Below are positions 25,155-33,788 of a stretch of 64,000 nt of DNA, one piece after another. A program made the position numbers and the translations under genes. Position 1 is the first letter of the stretch, and each line of letters begins with the position of its first letter. Source of the DNA: DASQBT01 sp963782495 (GTDB lineage: Bacteria; Pseudomonadota; Gammaproteobacteria; Burkholderiales; Thiobacillaceae); contig CAWAJU010000008.1 of the NCBI GenBank assembly GCA_963782495.1, positions 372,001-436,000 on the forward strand. Reading direction: 5' to 3'. The notes under the pieces were generated by a model, which was not told the DNA's origin, ran no database searches, and saw only the letters and a list, made by a program, of their open reading frames with translations.

Positions 25155-26021
25155 ATGCTTGCAACAGAAGCGCCCCGCTTCGATGCGGGGAAGTACAAGG
25201 AAACGACTCGGCAACAGTGGGATGCTGCCGCCAATGCCTGGAACGACTGGGGCCCGTTCCTCAGGGAATGGCTCGGTCCGGCCACCGAAGTCATGCTTGA
25301 CATGGCCGGCGTGGGGGCGGGACATCGGGTGCTCGACGTGGCGGCCGGCGCCGGCGACCAGACGCTGCAGACTGCGGAGCGCGTCGGGACGAAGGGCTAT
25401 GTGCTTGCGACCGACATTTCGCCCGCGATCCTGCGCCTCGCGGCCGAGAATGCGCGCAAGTCTGGGCATCAGCATGTGGAAACCCGGGTGCTCGACGGGG
25501 AGAATCTGGACGTCGCGGAAGCGAGTTTCGATGCTGTCATCTCCCGTGTTGGTTTGATCTATTTTCCCGACCAGCAGGCCGCGCTTCAGGGCATGAAGCG
25601 TGCGCTCAAGCCCAGGGGGCGCGTCGCAGCCATCGTTTATTCGACGCCTGACAAGAACCCGTTCTTTTCCATTCCGGTTTCGATCATTCGTCGGCGCGCC
25701 AATCTCCCCCCGCCCTTGCCCGGCCAGCCGGGACCCTTCAGCCTCGGCGCCGAGGGTGTGCTGGAGGACGCATTCGAGAAGGCCGGATTTAGCGACATTC
25801 AATGCATGCGGGTCGCTGCCCCGCTCAAGCTGTCATCAGCCGACGAATGCATACGCTTCGAGCAGGACTCGTTCGGCGCGCTTCATCAGATGCTCGCGGG
25901 CCTTGATGGGCAAGGCAAGGCAGGCGCTTGGGAGGAGATTGCCGAACAGCTTCAGCAGTTCGAGCAGGACGCCGGCTTCGAAGGTCCCTGCGAGCTTGTG
26001 GTCGCCAGCGGAACGCGCTAG
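25155..26021 (+). CDS. SAM-dependent class I methyltransferase
   Basis: 288-aa methyltransferase of the UbiE/type-11 kind. SAM-binding motif I is HRVLDVAAGAGDQTLQTAE, motif II includes YVLATDISPAILRLA, and the post-II region DGENLDVAEASFDAVISRVG is clear. The substrate is not evident. AAAGGAG stands 9 nt before the ATG. It follows DUF1059, with which it probably forms an operon. Confidence 0.88.
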   Translation: MLATEAPRFDAGKYKETTRQQWDAAANAWNDWGPFLREWLGPATEVMLDMAGVGAGHRVLDVAAGAGDQTLQTAERVGTKGYVLATDISPAILRLAAENARKSGHQHVETRVLDGENLDVAEASFDAVISRVGLIYFPDQQAALQGMKRALKPRGRVAAIVYSTPDKNPFFSIPVSIIRRRANLPPPLPGQPGPFSLGAEGVLEDAFEKAGFSDIQCMRVAAPLKLSSADECIRFEQDSFGALHQMLAGLDGQGKAGAWEEIAEQLQQFEQDAGFEGPCELVVASGTR

Positions 26022-26169
26022 ATGGTGGGTCGGCCTCTTGTTTCCGGCGGTCAGCAGTGGATGGTTCGAAGACCATCGCCAACGTCGGTTCGACGGTCTG
26101 TTGCTGTTGCCTTTGCGCGCCTGCCGGGTCTTGCAGGAGGGCGCAAGCACAAAGCGTACGTTGACGATC

Positions 26170-26715
26170 TCAGCGGCCCGGGTTCCAATACGGTTCGTCC
26201 ACGCCAGCCTCGCGATTGAGCACGCGCGCCAGGATGAACAGCAGATCGGACAGGCGGTTGATATAGGGCACCAGCAGCGTCGAGCTACCTTCGCTCGAAT
26301 TGAGGGTCACGATGCCGCGTTCGGCACGGCGGCAGACGGCACGGCAGACATGGCACAGGGCTGCAGCGCGGCTGCCGCCGGGCAGGATGAACTCCTTGAG
26401 CGGCGGCAGGCCGGCGTTGTAGTGTGTCACCGCTTCTTCCAGCACGGCCAGTTTCGCTTCGGTGATGCCCGCGTGCTCAGGCATCGCCAGTTCCGCGCCC
26501 AGGTCGAACAGGTGATGCTGGATGCCGACCAGCAGCGTGCGCACGTGCTCAGGCAGGGTCCCGGTCAACAACAGGCCAAGGTGGCTGTTGAGTTCGTCCA
26601 CTTCGCCCATCGCTGCAATGCGCGGCGCGTCCTTGCGGACGCGGACATTGCCTGCCAGCCCGGTGGTACCGTCATCGCCCGTGCGGGTGGTGATGCGGGT
26701 CAGGCGCTTAGCCAA
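26170..26715 (-). CDS. Cob(I)alamin adenosyltransferase, PduO type
   Basis: Transfers adenosyl from ATP to cob(I)alamin to make adenosylcobalamin. The 181-aa product has the PduO N-terminal ATP motif RITTRTGDDGTTGL, the middle LFDLGAELAMPEH, and the late FILPGGSRAAALCHVCRAVCRRAER. It begins at TTG (26715) and overlaps the SulP stop by 8 nt, so it is translated with the permease gene. No other cobalamin gene is certain in the window. Confidence 0.93.
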   Translation of the reverse strand: MAKRLTRITTRTGDDGTTGLAGNVRVRKDAPRIAAMGEVDELNSHLGLLLTGTLPEHVRTLLVGIQHHLFDLGAELAMPEHAGITEAKLAVLEEAVTHYNAGLPPLKEFILPGGSRAAALCHVCRAVCRRAERGIVTLNSSEGSSTLLVPYINRLSDLLFILARVLNREAGVDEPYWNPGR

Positions 26716-28516
26716 GCCGCGCCTCGCCGTTGGGCAGTTTCACGTCACATTCCTGAAAGATGCGTATTGTGCACCTGCGGCAGACTTCGCTGTCGAGCCT
26801 CGGATACACCGCGCTGACCGCCTCGCCCTTGCCGGCAAAGATATTCTCCTGCCCCACATGGTTGACATGGCCGCCCGTGGCCAGCATCCGGGCAAAGCCG
26901 GGCTGCACGCCGACGAGATAAAGCCCGCCGCCCAGCTTCTGCCGGCGCTCGGCTTCGACCGCAAGCATCTCTGCACCGGCCAGGTCGATGAAGTTGACCG
27001 CACGGGAAAACAGCATCACATGCTTCTTTGCCGGGTTGCGTTCGTCTATGCCCTTCAGCGTCTGCTGCACATGGTCGACCGCGCCGAAAAAAATCGATCC
27101 TTCCATGCGCAACATTTCCATCTGGGGACAGCCCGGATTGGCCTCACTGGCGTCGGTAAACTTGCGGTTGGGGTTGTATTTTTCCGCCCCGATCGGCGCC
27201 ATCGGCCGGATGCTGGGGCGCGAGGTGCGGTACAGGTAGAAAATCAGCGACACGATGATGCCGAAGAAGATGCCCTTTTCAAGGTCCACCAGGGTGCCGA
27301 TAAAGGTTACCGCGAGGACGATGGATTCCTTACGATGACGCTCCAGGATCTCGGCGATGTGGTGGAAGTCGATGAGTCCCCAGGCCACCAGGAACAGGAT
27401 GCCGGCCATGGATGGGATCGGCAGATACGCCGCCAACGGGGCGACCGCCAGAACGATGAGCGCCAAAAAGATGGCGGAGAAGACCGCGGCGAGCGGCGAC
27501 CTTGCACCGGAGGCGTAATTCACGCCGCTGCGGTTGAAGGATCCGCTTGCCGCATAGCTGGAGAAGAAACTGCCAAAAATATTCGACAAGCCTTGGCCGA
27601 CAAACTCCTGGTTGGGGTCTATGGTCTGTCCGGACTTGATCGCGACCGAACGCGCGATGGCGACCGCTTCGGTCAGCGCCAAAATGGTAATGATCATGGC
27701 GCTGAAGAACGTGTGCTTGAGGGCGGTAAGCGAGAAGTCGGGCGCAGACAGGGCAGGCAGGCTGGCGGGCAACTCCCCGACTGTACCGATGTGGGAGCCT
27801 CGCTGGTTGAACACGTAAGCGAGCAGGCCGCCGACCACCATAGCGACGATCATGTAGGGCAGCTTGGGCAGATATTTCTTCGCCAGGATGCCGCTGACCA
27901 GCGTTACCAACGCAACCGCAGCGACGTAGGGCCGGATGTCGAACAGGTGGCCGAAGAAGTGGATCATCACCTGATGAAAATGCGCGCCGCGCGGAATGTC
28001 CATGCCAAAGAAGTTCTTGATCTGGCTGCTCGCGATGAGGATGGCGGCGCCGGCGGTGAAGCCGATGATGACCGTGTGGGAGATGAAATTGACCAGGGCG
28101 CCCAGGCGGGCCAGCCCCATGATGAGTTCGAACAGCCCGGTCAGAAAAGTCAGGGTCAGCACCAGGCTGATGAATTGTGGGGTGCCCGGCTCGGCCAGGG
28201 GGCTTGCCGCGGCAAACACCACAATGGAAATGGCCGTGGTAGGACCCGAGACCAGATGCCAGCTCGAACCGAATAGAGCGGCGATGATGGCCGGTACCAT
28301 GGCTGCATAGAGGCCGTATTGGGGTGGCAAGCCGGCGATGGTGGCAAAGGCCACAGCCTGAGGCAGCACGATGATGGCGCCGGTAAGTCCGGCCATGCTG
28401 TCGGCCCTGAGCGAGGCCTTGTTGACCGACGGCCACCAACGCAGAAAGGGTAGCAACTTATAGAGCCACAGAGGACAGGCTGCGGCACCAAAGCCGAATT
28501 TCTTGGCATCATTCAT
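26708..28516 (-). CDS. SulP-family anion permease with STAS domain
   Basis: 602-aa transporter of the SLC26/SulP family (sulfate, bicarbonate or other anions). About 10-12 helices include the signature PLWLYKLLPFLRWWP...SMAGLTGAIIVLPQAVAFA start and GSFNRSGVNYASGARSPLA. A cytoplasmic STAS domain follows (about residues 430-560) and an unusual C-terminal cysteine cluster, VCRRCTIRIFQEC, that could bind metal. Sulfate export or bicarbonate uptake would suit a sulfur-oxidising autotroph, but the substrate cannot be told from sequence. Confidence 0.93.
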   Translation of the reverse strand: MNDAKKFGFGAAACPLWLYKLLPFLRWWPSVNKASLRADSMAGLTGAIIVLPQAVAFATIAGLPPQYGLYAAMVPAIIAALFGSSWHLVSGPTTAISIVVFAAASPLAEPGTPQFISLVLTLTFLTGLFELIMGLARLGALVNFISHTVIIGFTAGAAILIASSQIKNFFGMDIPRGAHFHQVMIHFFGHLFDIRPYVAAVALVTLVSGILAKKYLPKLPYMIVAMVVGGLLAYVFNQRGSHIGTVGELPASLPALSAPDFSLTALKHTFFSAMIITILALTEAVAIARSVAIKSGQTIDPNQEFVGQGLSNIFGSFFSSYAASGSFNRSGVNYASGARSPLAAVFSAIFLALIVLAVAPLAAYLPIPSMAGILFLVAWGLIDFHHIAEILERHRKESIVLAVTFIGTLVDLEKGIFFGIIVSLIFYLYRTSRPSIRPMAPIGAEKYNPNRKFTDASEANPGCPQMEMLRMEGSIFFGAVDHVQQTLKGIDERNPAKKHVMLFSRAVNFIDLAGAEMLAVEAERRQKLGGGLYLVGVQPGFARMLATGGHVNHVGQENIFAGKGEAVSAVYPRLDSEVCRRCTIRIFQECDVKLPNGEARLG

Positions 28517-28653
28517 CGGCGAATTCTACCCGAGGAGCGCACTTGCTGATATTGCGTGTTGCGGCTGGCGTCAAAAGGGGAATAAAATGTCGCACCGCGA
28601 AGACCGCCGAGAGAGCGACCAAGACGCGCTTCCAACCAAATAGAGAGAGGAAC

Positions 28654-28995
28654 ATGAAACTCGCACGACCCATTCTTGTGTGCGCTGCTTTGTTGAGCGC
28701 GCTGTTCGCCCCATCGGCGTTTTGCGCTGGCGATCCAGTCGCGGGCAGGGAAAAAAATGCCATGTGCGAAGGTTGCCATGGTATTCCCGGCTGGCGTACC
28801 GCTTACCCGGTCACTTATAGCGTGCCCAAGCTGGGCGGCCAGCACGCGGACTATATTGTTGCAGCGCTCAAGGAATACAAATCCGGCGACCGACGCTTCC
28901 CGACCATGCGCGCCATTGCCGAAAGCCTGAGCGACAAAGACATGGAAGACTTGGCTGCCTACTACGAGTCTTCCTACAGCGGCCCCGCCAAATGA
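28654..28995 (+). CDS. Small c-type cytochrome (class I)
   Basis: Periplasmic monohaem cytochrome, 113 aa. The ATG at 28654 has AGAGAGAGG ahead and gives a signal peptide ending near FCA-GDP; the haem site is CEGCH, and Met in PTMRAIAESLSDKDMEDLAAYY is a likely axial ligand. It is of the c553/c4 half-type. It is paired with another cytochrome 16 bp downstream; the two may act as a diheme-like electron relay. It is divergent from the SulP gene. Confidence 0.93.
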   Translation: MKLARPILVCAALLSALFAPSAFCAGDPVAGREKNAMCEGCHGIPGWRTAYPVTYSVPKLGGQHADYIVAALKEYKSGDRRFPTMRAIAESLSDKDMEDLAAYYESSYSGPAK

Positions 28996-29011
28996 GAGAC
29001 CGGAGGAGAAC

Positions 29012-29335
29012 ATGAAACCCACAACGATCATCGCCCTGATTGCGGCCGTGCTTGTAGCTGCGCCTGCTCTCGCCGACGGTAGCGTCGAGGCCGGCAAGGC
29101 CAAGTCCACGACCTGTGCGGCCTGCCATGGCCCCGACGGCAACAGCACTTCGGCCATGTTTCCCATATTGGCGGGCCAGCACCCTGACTACCTCTTGCAG
29201 GCTCTGAAGTCCTACAAGTCCGGCAAGCGCAAGAACGCCATCATGAATGGCCAGGCGGCAAGCCTGAGCGAAACGGATATGGCCGATCTGGCGGAGTATT
29301 TCGGCAGCCGAAAAGGCTTGGTGACAAAGTACTGA
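29012..29335 (+). CDS. Small c-type cytochrome (class I)
   Basis: 107-aa periplasmic cytochrome with signal peptide ending ALA-DGS, haem motif CAACH and the probable Met ligand in KNAIMNGQAASLSETDMADLAEYF. It resembles its upstream neighbour in size and in the GGQHxDYxxxALKxYKSG segment, so the pair probably arose by duplication or by splitting of a cytochrome c4. A strong terminator follows. Confidence 0.93.
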   Translation: MKPTTIIALIAAVLVAAPALADGSVEAGKAKSTTCAACHGPDGNSTSAMFPILAGQHPDYLLQALKSYKSGKRKNAIMNGQAASLSETDMADLAEYFGSRKGLVTKY

Positions 29336-29353
29336 TCCCGAAGTCACCTGAAC

Positions 29354-29381
29354 AAAAACGGCCGGTTACCCGGCCGTTTTT
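29354..29381 (+). terminator. Rho-independent terminator after the cytochrome pair
   Basis: A-rich arm plus ACGGCCGG (29354-29365) pairs with CCGGCCGT plus T-run (29370-29381) around a TTAC loop. It closes the cytochrome operon and, with A-runs on the other side, may also serve the convergent PEP-CTERM gene. Confidence 0.92.
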
Positions 29382-29401
29382 GTTATTGTGATTGGATTGG
29401 C

Positions 29402-30265
29402 TCAGCTGGCCTTGTGCCGCCTGACAAAGGCGAGGGCAGCCAAGCCCAGGCCGGCCAATGCCAATGAGCCGGGTTCGGGCACGCCGCCAACCCCTGTGCC
29501 CTGAGCGGTCAGTCCCGCTACGGCGTCGATTTCATCATCGGTTCCGCACGTCCCTCCGCATATCGAGACAAGCGCCAGCGATTGCGAGCCGACCGCCGAC
29601 ACCGAGACATAGCGGAAGGTATCGTTGGGATTGGCGAGAGTCCAGACTGTCGTGAAGCCATCAGCTATAGAGACGTTATCGGGCTCCCAACCTGACATAT
29701 AGACTTCCTCCAGCGTGGCAAGATTCCAGTCCGCCAGGTTGGTTGAAGTGGGGTCGTTGCCCAGATAAACCGTGTACTCCACGGCCTCGTACGGCAGCGG
29801 GCCATGGTCGATGATCGGGAACACCACCGCCTTGTTGGCTTGCCCGCCCATGTCGAAGACGTTTCCGAGCCAGGGTTGGTCCAGCGCGGGATTGTTGGTG
29901 CCGTTATTTTGAATATTTTGAATCCAGTTGTAGTCCCGATGGTCACCGGAGTTTGCCGGGCCAGGCTGGGTATAACTATCGGTGAGCTTGTTCACGGTTG
30001 TGCCGGTTCCTGCCACATTCCCGTTTGAGGTCAGTGTGGCAAAGATCAGTCCAACGGGATCAGTAAAGGTTCCAAGGCTGACATGCAGTTGGCCTGGACC
30101 GGTGCCGACGGAATAACCCAGGCTATCGAACGTCGCCGCGCTGGCGCCCTGGACTGTGGTGGAGTAATTCGGGTCGCCCGATCCGGTGATGAATGTGGCA
30201 TGGGCGGCGGTCGCAAACAGCAAGAACAGCGCGCTAGCGACGGCAGAATGAAGTTTGGGTGACAT
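29402..30265 (-). CDS. PEP-CTERM exosortase-sorted protein
   Basis: Secreted protein of 287 aa. The ATG at 30265, with AGGAG upstream, yields a signal peptide ending AAHA; the C-terminus is VPEPGSLALAGLGLAALAF followed by a basic tail, the PEP-CTERM sorting tripartite signal recognised by exosortase (EpsH/XrtA). The body is Asn/Thr/Gly-rich without recognised enzyme motifs. Such proteins usually belong to exopolysaccharide-producing Gram-negatives. Neither exosortase nor the polysaccharide cluster is in the window. Confidence 0.93.
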   Translation of the reverse strand: MSPKLHSAVASALFLLFATAAHATFITGSGDPNYSTTVQGASAATFDSLGYSVGTGPGQLHVSLGTFTDPVGLIFATLTSNGNVAGTGTTVNKLTDSYTQPGPANSGDHRDYNWIQNIQNNGTNNPALDQPWLGNVFDMGGQANKAVVFPIIDHGPLPYEAVEYTVYLGNDPTSTNLADWNLATLEEVYMSGWEPDNVSIADGFTTVWTLANPNDTFRYVSVSAVGSQSLALVSICGGTCGTDDEIDAVAGLTAQGTGVGGVPEPGSLALAGLGLAALAFVRRHKAS

Positions 30266-30458
30266 GTGGGTCTCCTGATATCGATCGAGCGCTTGCAGCC
30301 TGTGTATCCCACTTGCGCCTGAGAGTGGCGACTGCACTGAAGCAAACAACATGCCCTTGCGTGGGCCTGCTTGCCGATCAAGTACTTGCGCCGTTCGAGG
30401 CGGCGATCTTGTCAATTTGGCCGACATTGCCGCATAGGCGGCGGTCCTTATGTTCTGG

Positions 30459-31058
30459 TCAGGACACTGTGCACTGCGCCTCGACGGCGGCAGTCCGAGT
30501 CCTCTCCCGCCTCAGCATCTCCTTGCCCATGGCATCGAACTGGTCGCGTAAGAGCCCCTTGAGGTAAGCGGCGACGATGCTGTCGGGTATCGGCAGGTGA
30601 GACACCGCGTTGACATGGTAGGCAATGCGGGTGCCTTCGCCAGACGGATACAAGACCATGGTGCTGTCCATCTGGATGTCGCCGGACAAGGAATGGGAGC
30701 GGATGAGCTGGCAGGGGGTCAGTGCCAGTTCGCGCTGCGATTCATAGTGGAACTTGAAAATGCCGAACTTGGCAGCGCCCTTCTGCTCGACCCACAGGCG
30801 GTTGCCGGTGCGCAGCAACACGCGGCTGACATCGAGATTGGGCATGAACAACGGCTGGTGCTCGAAGTCGGTGATCGTTGTCCACGCCTCCGAAGGCGGC
30901 ACCGGGACCTGATAGCTGATGTCCAGGACCAGCCCCGCGTCGCTGCTGCGTACCTCCACGCTTGGTTCGGCCGTGCTGGTGGCCTGAACGATCGCCCAGC
31001 CGCCTGCCGGCAGCAGCAGGGCCAGGAGGAAGGACAGGGCCGAAAGGAACTGCATCAT
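30459..31058 (-). CDS. Exported SRPBCC (polyketide cyclase/START-like) protein
   Basis: About 199 aa with a signal peptide (FLLALLLPAGGWA) and an SRPBCC fold: ISYQVPVPPSEAWTTITDF at the start, IAYHVNAVSHLPIPDSIV late, and a final helix LLRDQFDAMGKEML. Two adjacent ATG codons (31058, 31055) have GGAAG upstream. These proteins bind hydrophobic ligands; the ligand is unknown. An upstream 39-codon extension lacks a signal and is discarded. Confidence 0.85.
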   Translation of the reverse strand: MMQFLSALSFLLALLLPAGGWAIVQATSTAEPSVEVRSSDAGLVLDISYQVPVPPSEAWTTITDFEHQPLFMPNLDVSRVLLRTGNRLWVEQKGAAKFGIFKFHYESQRELALTPCQLIRSHSLSGDIQMDSTMVLYPSGEGTRIAYHVNAVSHLPIPDSIVAAYLKGLLRDQFDAMGKEMLRRERTRTAAVEAQCTVS

Positions 31059-31149
31059 GGCTTGCTTCCAAAAATACTCATGTTTCACATTATGACGATT
31101 CATTGTTACCGAATCCCCAGCAAGCCGCTGTCTTCCTGCCGGACACGCC

Positions 31150-31587
31150 CTACAACTTTTTGCCCAGCTTGGCATCCAGGCAGCTGAGGTAGACGACCGG
31201 GTCGTATGCGCTGGCCTGGCGCTGGGCCTGCCAGATCATTTCCGCCAGACAGTCCATGACTTCGTGCTGGGCATGCATCGCATCGCCGTGCCTTTCGAGC
31301 AGTTGCTCATAGCGGCTGCGTATGCCAGCGGGCTGGTCGATGGAAACCTGTTCCGCAATCGCCAGATGCATGGACAAATGCAGGAAGGGATTGGTTTCGC
31401 CGAATTCGGGGGGATAGTCCTGGTCCTGATAGCGGTCGGGCTGGTTGAGCAAGCTGTGGTATTCCGGGTGTGCCAGGATGATTTCCAGTGCCACGCTCGC
31501 CGCGCCCTCCATTGGCTGCCTGGCCTGATACCTGGCCCAGGTCTCGAAGAAGAACTGGCGGGCCTGATCGCGGGTCGGATTGAACAT
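31150..31587 (-). CDS. DUF1841 family protein
   Basis: A 145-aa cytoplasmic protein starting MFNPTRDQARQFFFETWARY, matching the conserved start of DUF1841. It is alpha-helical and has LEIILAHPEYHSLLN and FLHLSMHLAIAEQV. Its ATG lies 8 nt after the nth stop, so the pair is cotranscribed, a common arrangement in betaproteobacteria. Function unknown. Confidence 0.9.
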   Translation of the reverse strand: MFNPTRDQARQFFFETWARYQARQPMEGAASVALEIILAHPEYHSLLNQPDRYQDQDYPPEFGETNPFLHLSMHLAIAEQVSIDQPAGIRSRYEQLLERHGDAMHAQHEVMDCLAEMIWQAQRQASAYDPVVYLSCLDAKLGKKL

Positions 31588-31595
31588 GGAATGTC

Positions 31596-32231
31596 CTAAC
31601 CCAGGTCCTTGGCCTTGTAATCGCACAAATCCATGATCGGGCACCGGGCGCACTGCGGCTTGCGCGCCTGGCAGATGTAGCGGCCGTGGAGGATCAGCCA
31701 GTGGTGCGCATGCTGCAGGAATTCTGCCGGCACCCGTCGCAACAGTTTCCTTTCCACCTCCAGCGGCGTCTTGCCCGGCGCAATGCCGGTCCGGTTGGCG
31801 ACCCTGAAAATGTGGGTGTCCACCGCCATGGTCGGTTGACCGAATGCGACGTTGAGGATGACGTTGGCGGTCTTGCGTCCCACGCCGGGAAGTTTCTCCA
31901 GTTCTTCCCGGTTCGATGGGACCTGGCCATCGTGCCGCTCGATCAGCAGGCGGCAGGTCTGGATGATGTGTTTGGCCTTGCCCTGGTACAAGCCTATGGT
32001 CTTGATGTAGTCCTTGAGCCCTGCCTCACCCAGGGCGAGGACGGCTTGCGGGGTATTGGCTACCGGGAACAGTTTTCGCGTGGCGAGGTTGACGCCCTTG
32101 TCGGTGGCCTGCGCGGACAGCACGACGGCAACCAGCAACTCGAAGGGGGAGGAATATTGCAGCTCGGTTTCGGGATGCGGGTTGGCGGCCTGAAAGCGGC
32201 GGAAGATCTCGGCGCGTTTGGTCGAGTTCAT
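31596..32231 (-). CDS. nth: Endonuclease III
   Basis: Base-excision repair glycosylase/AP lyase for oxidised pyrimidines. The 211-aa product carries the helix-hairpin-helix LEKLPGVGRKTANVIL with the catalytic Lys, the catalytic Asp in VDTHIFRVANR, and the C-terminal 4Fe-4S loop C-x6-C-x2-C-x5-C (CQARKPQCARCPIMDLC). Here nth follows a 47-aa ORF and proB, not the rnf operon. Confidence 0.97.
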   Translation of the reverse strand: MNSTKRAEIFRRFQAANPHPETELQYSSPFELLVAVVLSAQATDKGVNLATRKLFPVANTPQAVLALGEAGLKDYIKTIGLYQGKAKHIIQTCRLLIERHDGQVPSNREELEKLPGVGRKTANVILNVAFGQPTMAVDTHIFRVANRTGIAPGKTPLEVERKLLRRVPAEFLQHAHHWLILHGRYICQARKPQCARCPIMDLCDYKAKDLG

Positions 32232-32244
32232 GGCCGTCCGGTTG

Positions 32245-32388
32245 TCAGCCTTCCTGCCTGATGCTCTTGCGCAACTTCTGCTTGTCGTGCAAGCGCCGGG
32301 TCTTTGCATTGGGCGCGTGAGCACCCGCCTTGCGTTGCTTGACCAGTACCACCAAGGGGTTGCGTGGCGCCCGGGTGCGGAACTTCAT
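32245..32388 (-). CDS. Small basic protein, 47 aa
   Basis: An ORF of 48 codons in the minus-strand operon between proB and nth. The product is strongly basic, begins MKFRTRAPRNPLVVLVKQRK and ends in a Lys/Arg-rich helix (RRLHDKQKLRKSIRQEG), suggesting RNA or ribosome binding. The stop is 13 nt before the nth start, tight spacing that argues for a real gene. Its ATGA start codon sits in register at the right edge of the repeat element downstream of proB. No family is recognised with certainty. Confidence 0.6.
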   Translation of the reverse strand: MKFRTRAPRNPLVVLVKQRKAGAHAPNAKTRRLHDKQKLRKSIRQEG

Positions 32389-32661
32389 GCGGCCGGCTCA
32401 CTCATTCCGATGCCTCTTCGCATCCTCCCCCGCACCTGGCCGCGCGTCCTCTGGCGCGCTTGGACCGAGCACAAACCTTATGACCCAGCCCGACATGCCA
32501 GCGCCGTCGGCTGTCTTTCGGCGGTCAGGGGTTGACACAGAATGTCTCATGCCAGCGCCTCCGGCAGACTTGGGGTTGTTCCAATCCCCACGCATCGGCG
32601 CTTCGCTGGCGTTCGCGGGCGCTCCGATCCCCGCTTCGCGGGGCCCCTCTCCGCTGCTCAT
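32389..32661 (-). repeat. Repeat element between proB and the 47-aa gene
   Basis: On the minus strand one full unit runs from ATGA at 32661 to 32551 (111 bp): GGAGAGGGG, hairpin CCCCGC-GAA-GCGGGG, CGCCCGCGAACGCC, then GGAGGCGCTGGC before the next ATGA at 32550. Two degenerate pieces of 54 and 108 bp, each opening with ATG and ending in GGC or CGC, lead to the ATGA start of the 47-aa gene at 32388. A single frame is open for 87 codons across all of them (32661 to 32398). The TGA of proB is the second half of the first ATGA. Confidence 0.88.
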
Positions 32662-33788
32662 GCCAGCACCAGATTATCGCGGTGGATCAATTCGACTTCC
32701 TCGACATAGCCCAACACGGCTTCGATTCGCTGGCTGGCCACACCGGCTATGCGGCGGGTTTCCTGGGCGCTGTAGTTGACCAGGCCGCGGGCGATTTCGC
32801 GACCCTCCGTATCTATGCAGGCGACCACCTCGCCGCGCTCGAAATCACCGCTGACTTGATGCACGCCGACCGGCAGCAGGCTCTTGCCGTCCTCCAGCAG
32901 CGCCTTGACCGCACCCTGGTCGAGTTGCAATTTGCCACGCACCTGCAAGTGATCGGCCAGCCACTGCTTGCGTGCAGTCACGGGCGCTGTGCGCGCCACC
33001 AGCTGCGTGCCGATCAGTTCGCCTGCGGCCAGCCGTAGCAGCACTCTATCTTCACGGCCTGAAGCGATGATGGTGTGGGCGCCGCTCTTGGCCGCGCGTT
33101 TGGCCGCCAAAATCTTGGTCAGCATCCCGCCGGTGCCGACGTGGCTGCCGGCGCCGCCTGCCATCCGTTCCAGCTCCGGGTCGCCGGCGTGGGCGTCTTC
33201 CACCAGCCTGGCTTGCGGGTCCTTGCGCGGGTCTGCGGTGTAGAGGCCCTGCTGGTCGGTGAGTATCACCAGGCAATCGGCTTCAATCAGATTGGTGACC
33301 AATGCGGCGAGGGTATCGTTGTCACCCAGTCTGATTTCATCGGTGGAGACCGTGTCGTTCTCGTTGATGATAGGCACGCCCTTCAGGTCCAGAAGCGTGC
33401 GCAGCGTGGTGCGCGCATTGAGATAGCGGGTTCGATCGGCGAGGTCTTCGTGGGTCAGCAGGACCTGCGCAGCGTGCAGATTGTGGCCGCGGAAAATCGA
33501 TTCGTAGGCCTGCACCAGGCCGGTCTGGCCCACCGCGGCGGCCGCCTGCAGCTCGTTGATGGCCTTGGGCCGCTTGGTCCAACCCAGGCGCTGCATGCCC
33601 TCGGCAATCGCGCCGCTGGAGACCAAGACCACCTGCTTGCCCTGCTCCACCAAGTGAGCGATCTGCTCTGCCCAGCGCCCAAGCGCAGCATGATCCAAAC
33701 CGCGGCCTTCGTTGGTGACCAGGGCACTACCGACTTTCACCACCACCCGCTGAGCTTGGGCAAGCACGGAGCGACGTTTGATCGTCAT
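32658..33788 (-). CDS. proB: Glutamate 5-kinase
   Basis: Phosphorylates glutamate in the first step of proline synthesis. The 376-aa product has an amino-acid-kinase domain (VVKVGSALVTNEGRG; VLVSSGAIAEGMQRLGW; INENDTVSTDEIRLGDNDTL) and a C-terminal PUA domain (about residues 285-370), the standard long form. The start overlaps the CNP1-like gene stop as ATGA. The stop (32658-32660) is the TGA in the first ATGA of the repeat element. Confidence 0.97.
   Translation of the reverse strand: MTIKRRSVLAQAQRVVVKVGSALVTNEGRGLDHAALGRWAEQIAHLVEQGKQVVLVSSGAIAEGMQRLGWTKRPKAINELQAAAAVGQTGLVQAYESIFRGHNLHAAQVLLTHEDLADRTRYLNARTTLRTLLDLKGVPIINENDTVSTDEIRLGDNDTLAALVTNLIEADCLVILTDQQGLYTADPRKDPQARLVEDAHAGDPELERMAGGAGSHVGTGGMLTKILAAKRAAKSGAHTIIASGREDRVLLRLAAGELIGTQLVARTAPVTARKQWLADHLQVRGKLQLDQGAVKALLEDGKSLLPVGVHQVSGDFERGEVVACIDTEGREIARGLVNYSAQETRRIAGVASQRIEAVLGYVEEVELIHRDNLVLA

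Noticed and set aside
26522..28276. 584-codon frame antisense to the SulP gene
   Set aside because: Composition (Asp/Gln/Gly/His-rich, no motifs) is that of a reverse-complement of a membrane protein gene.
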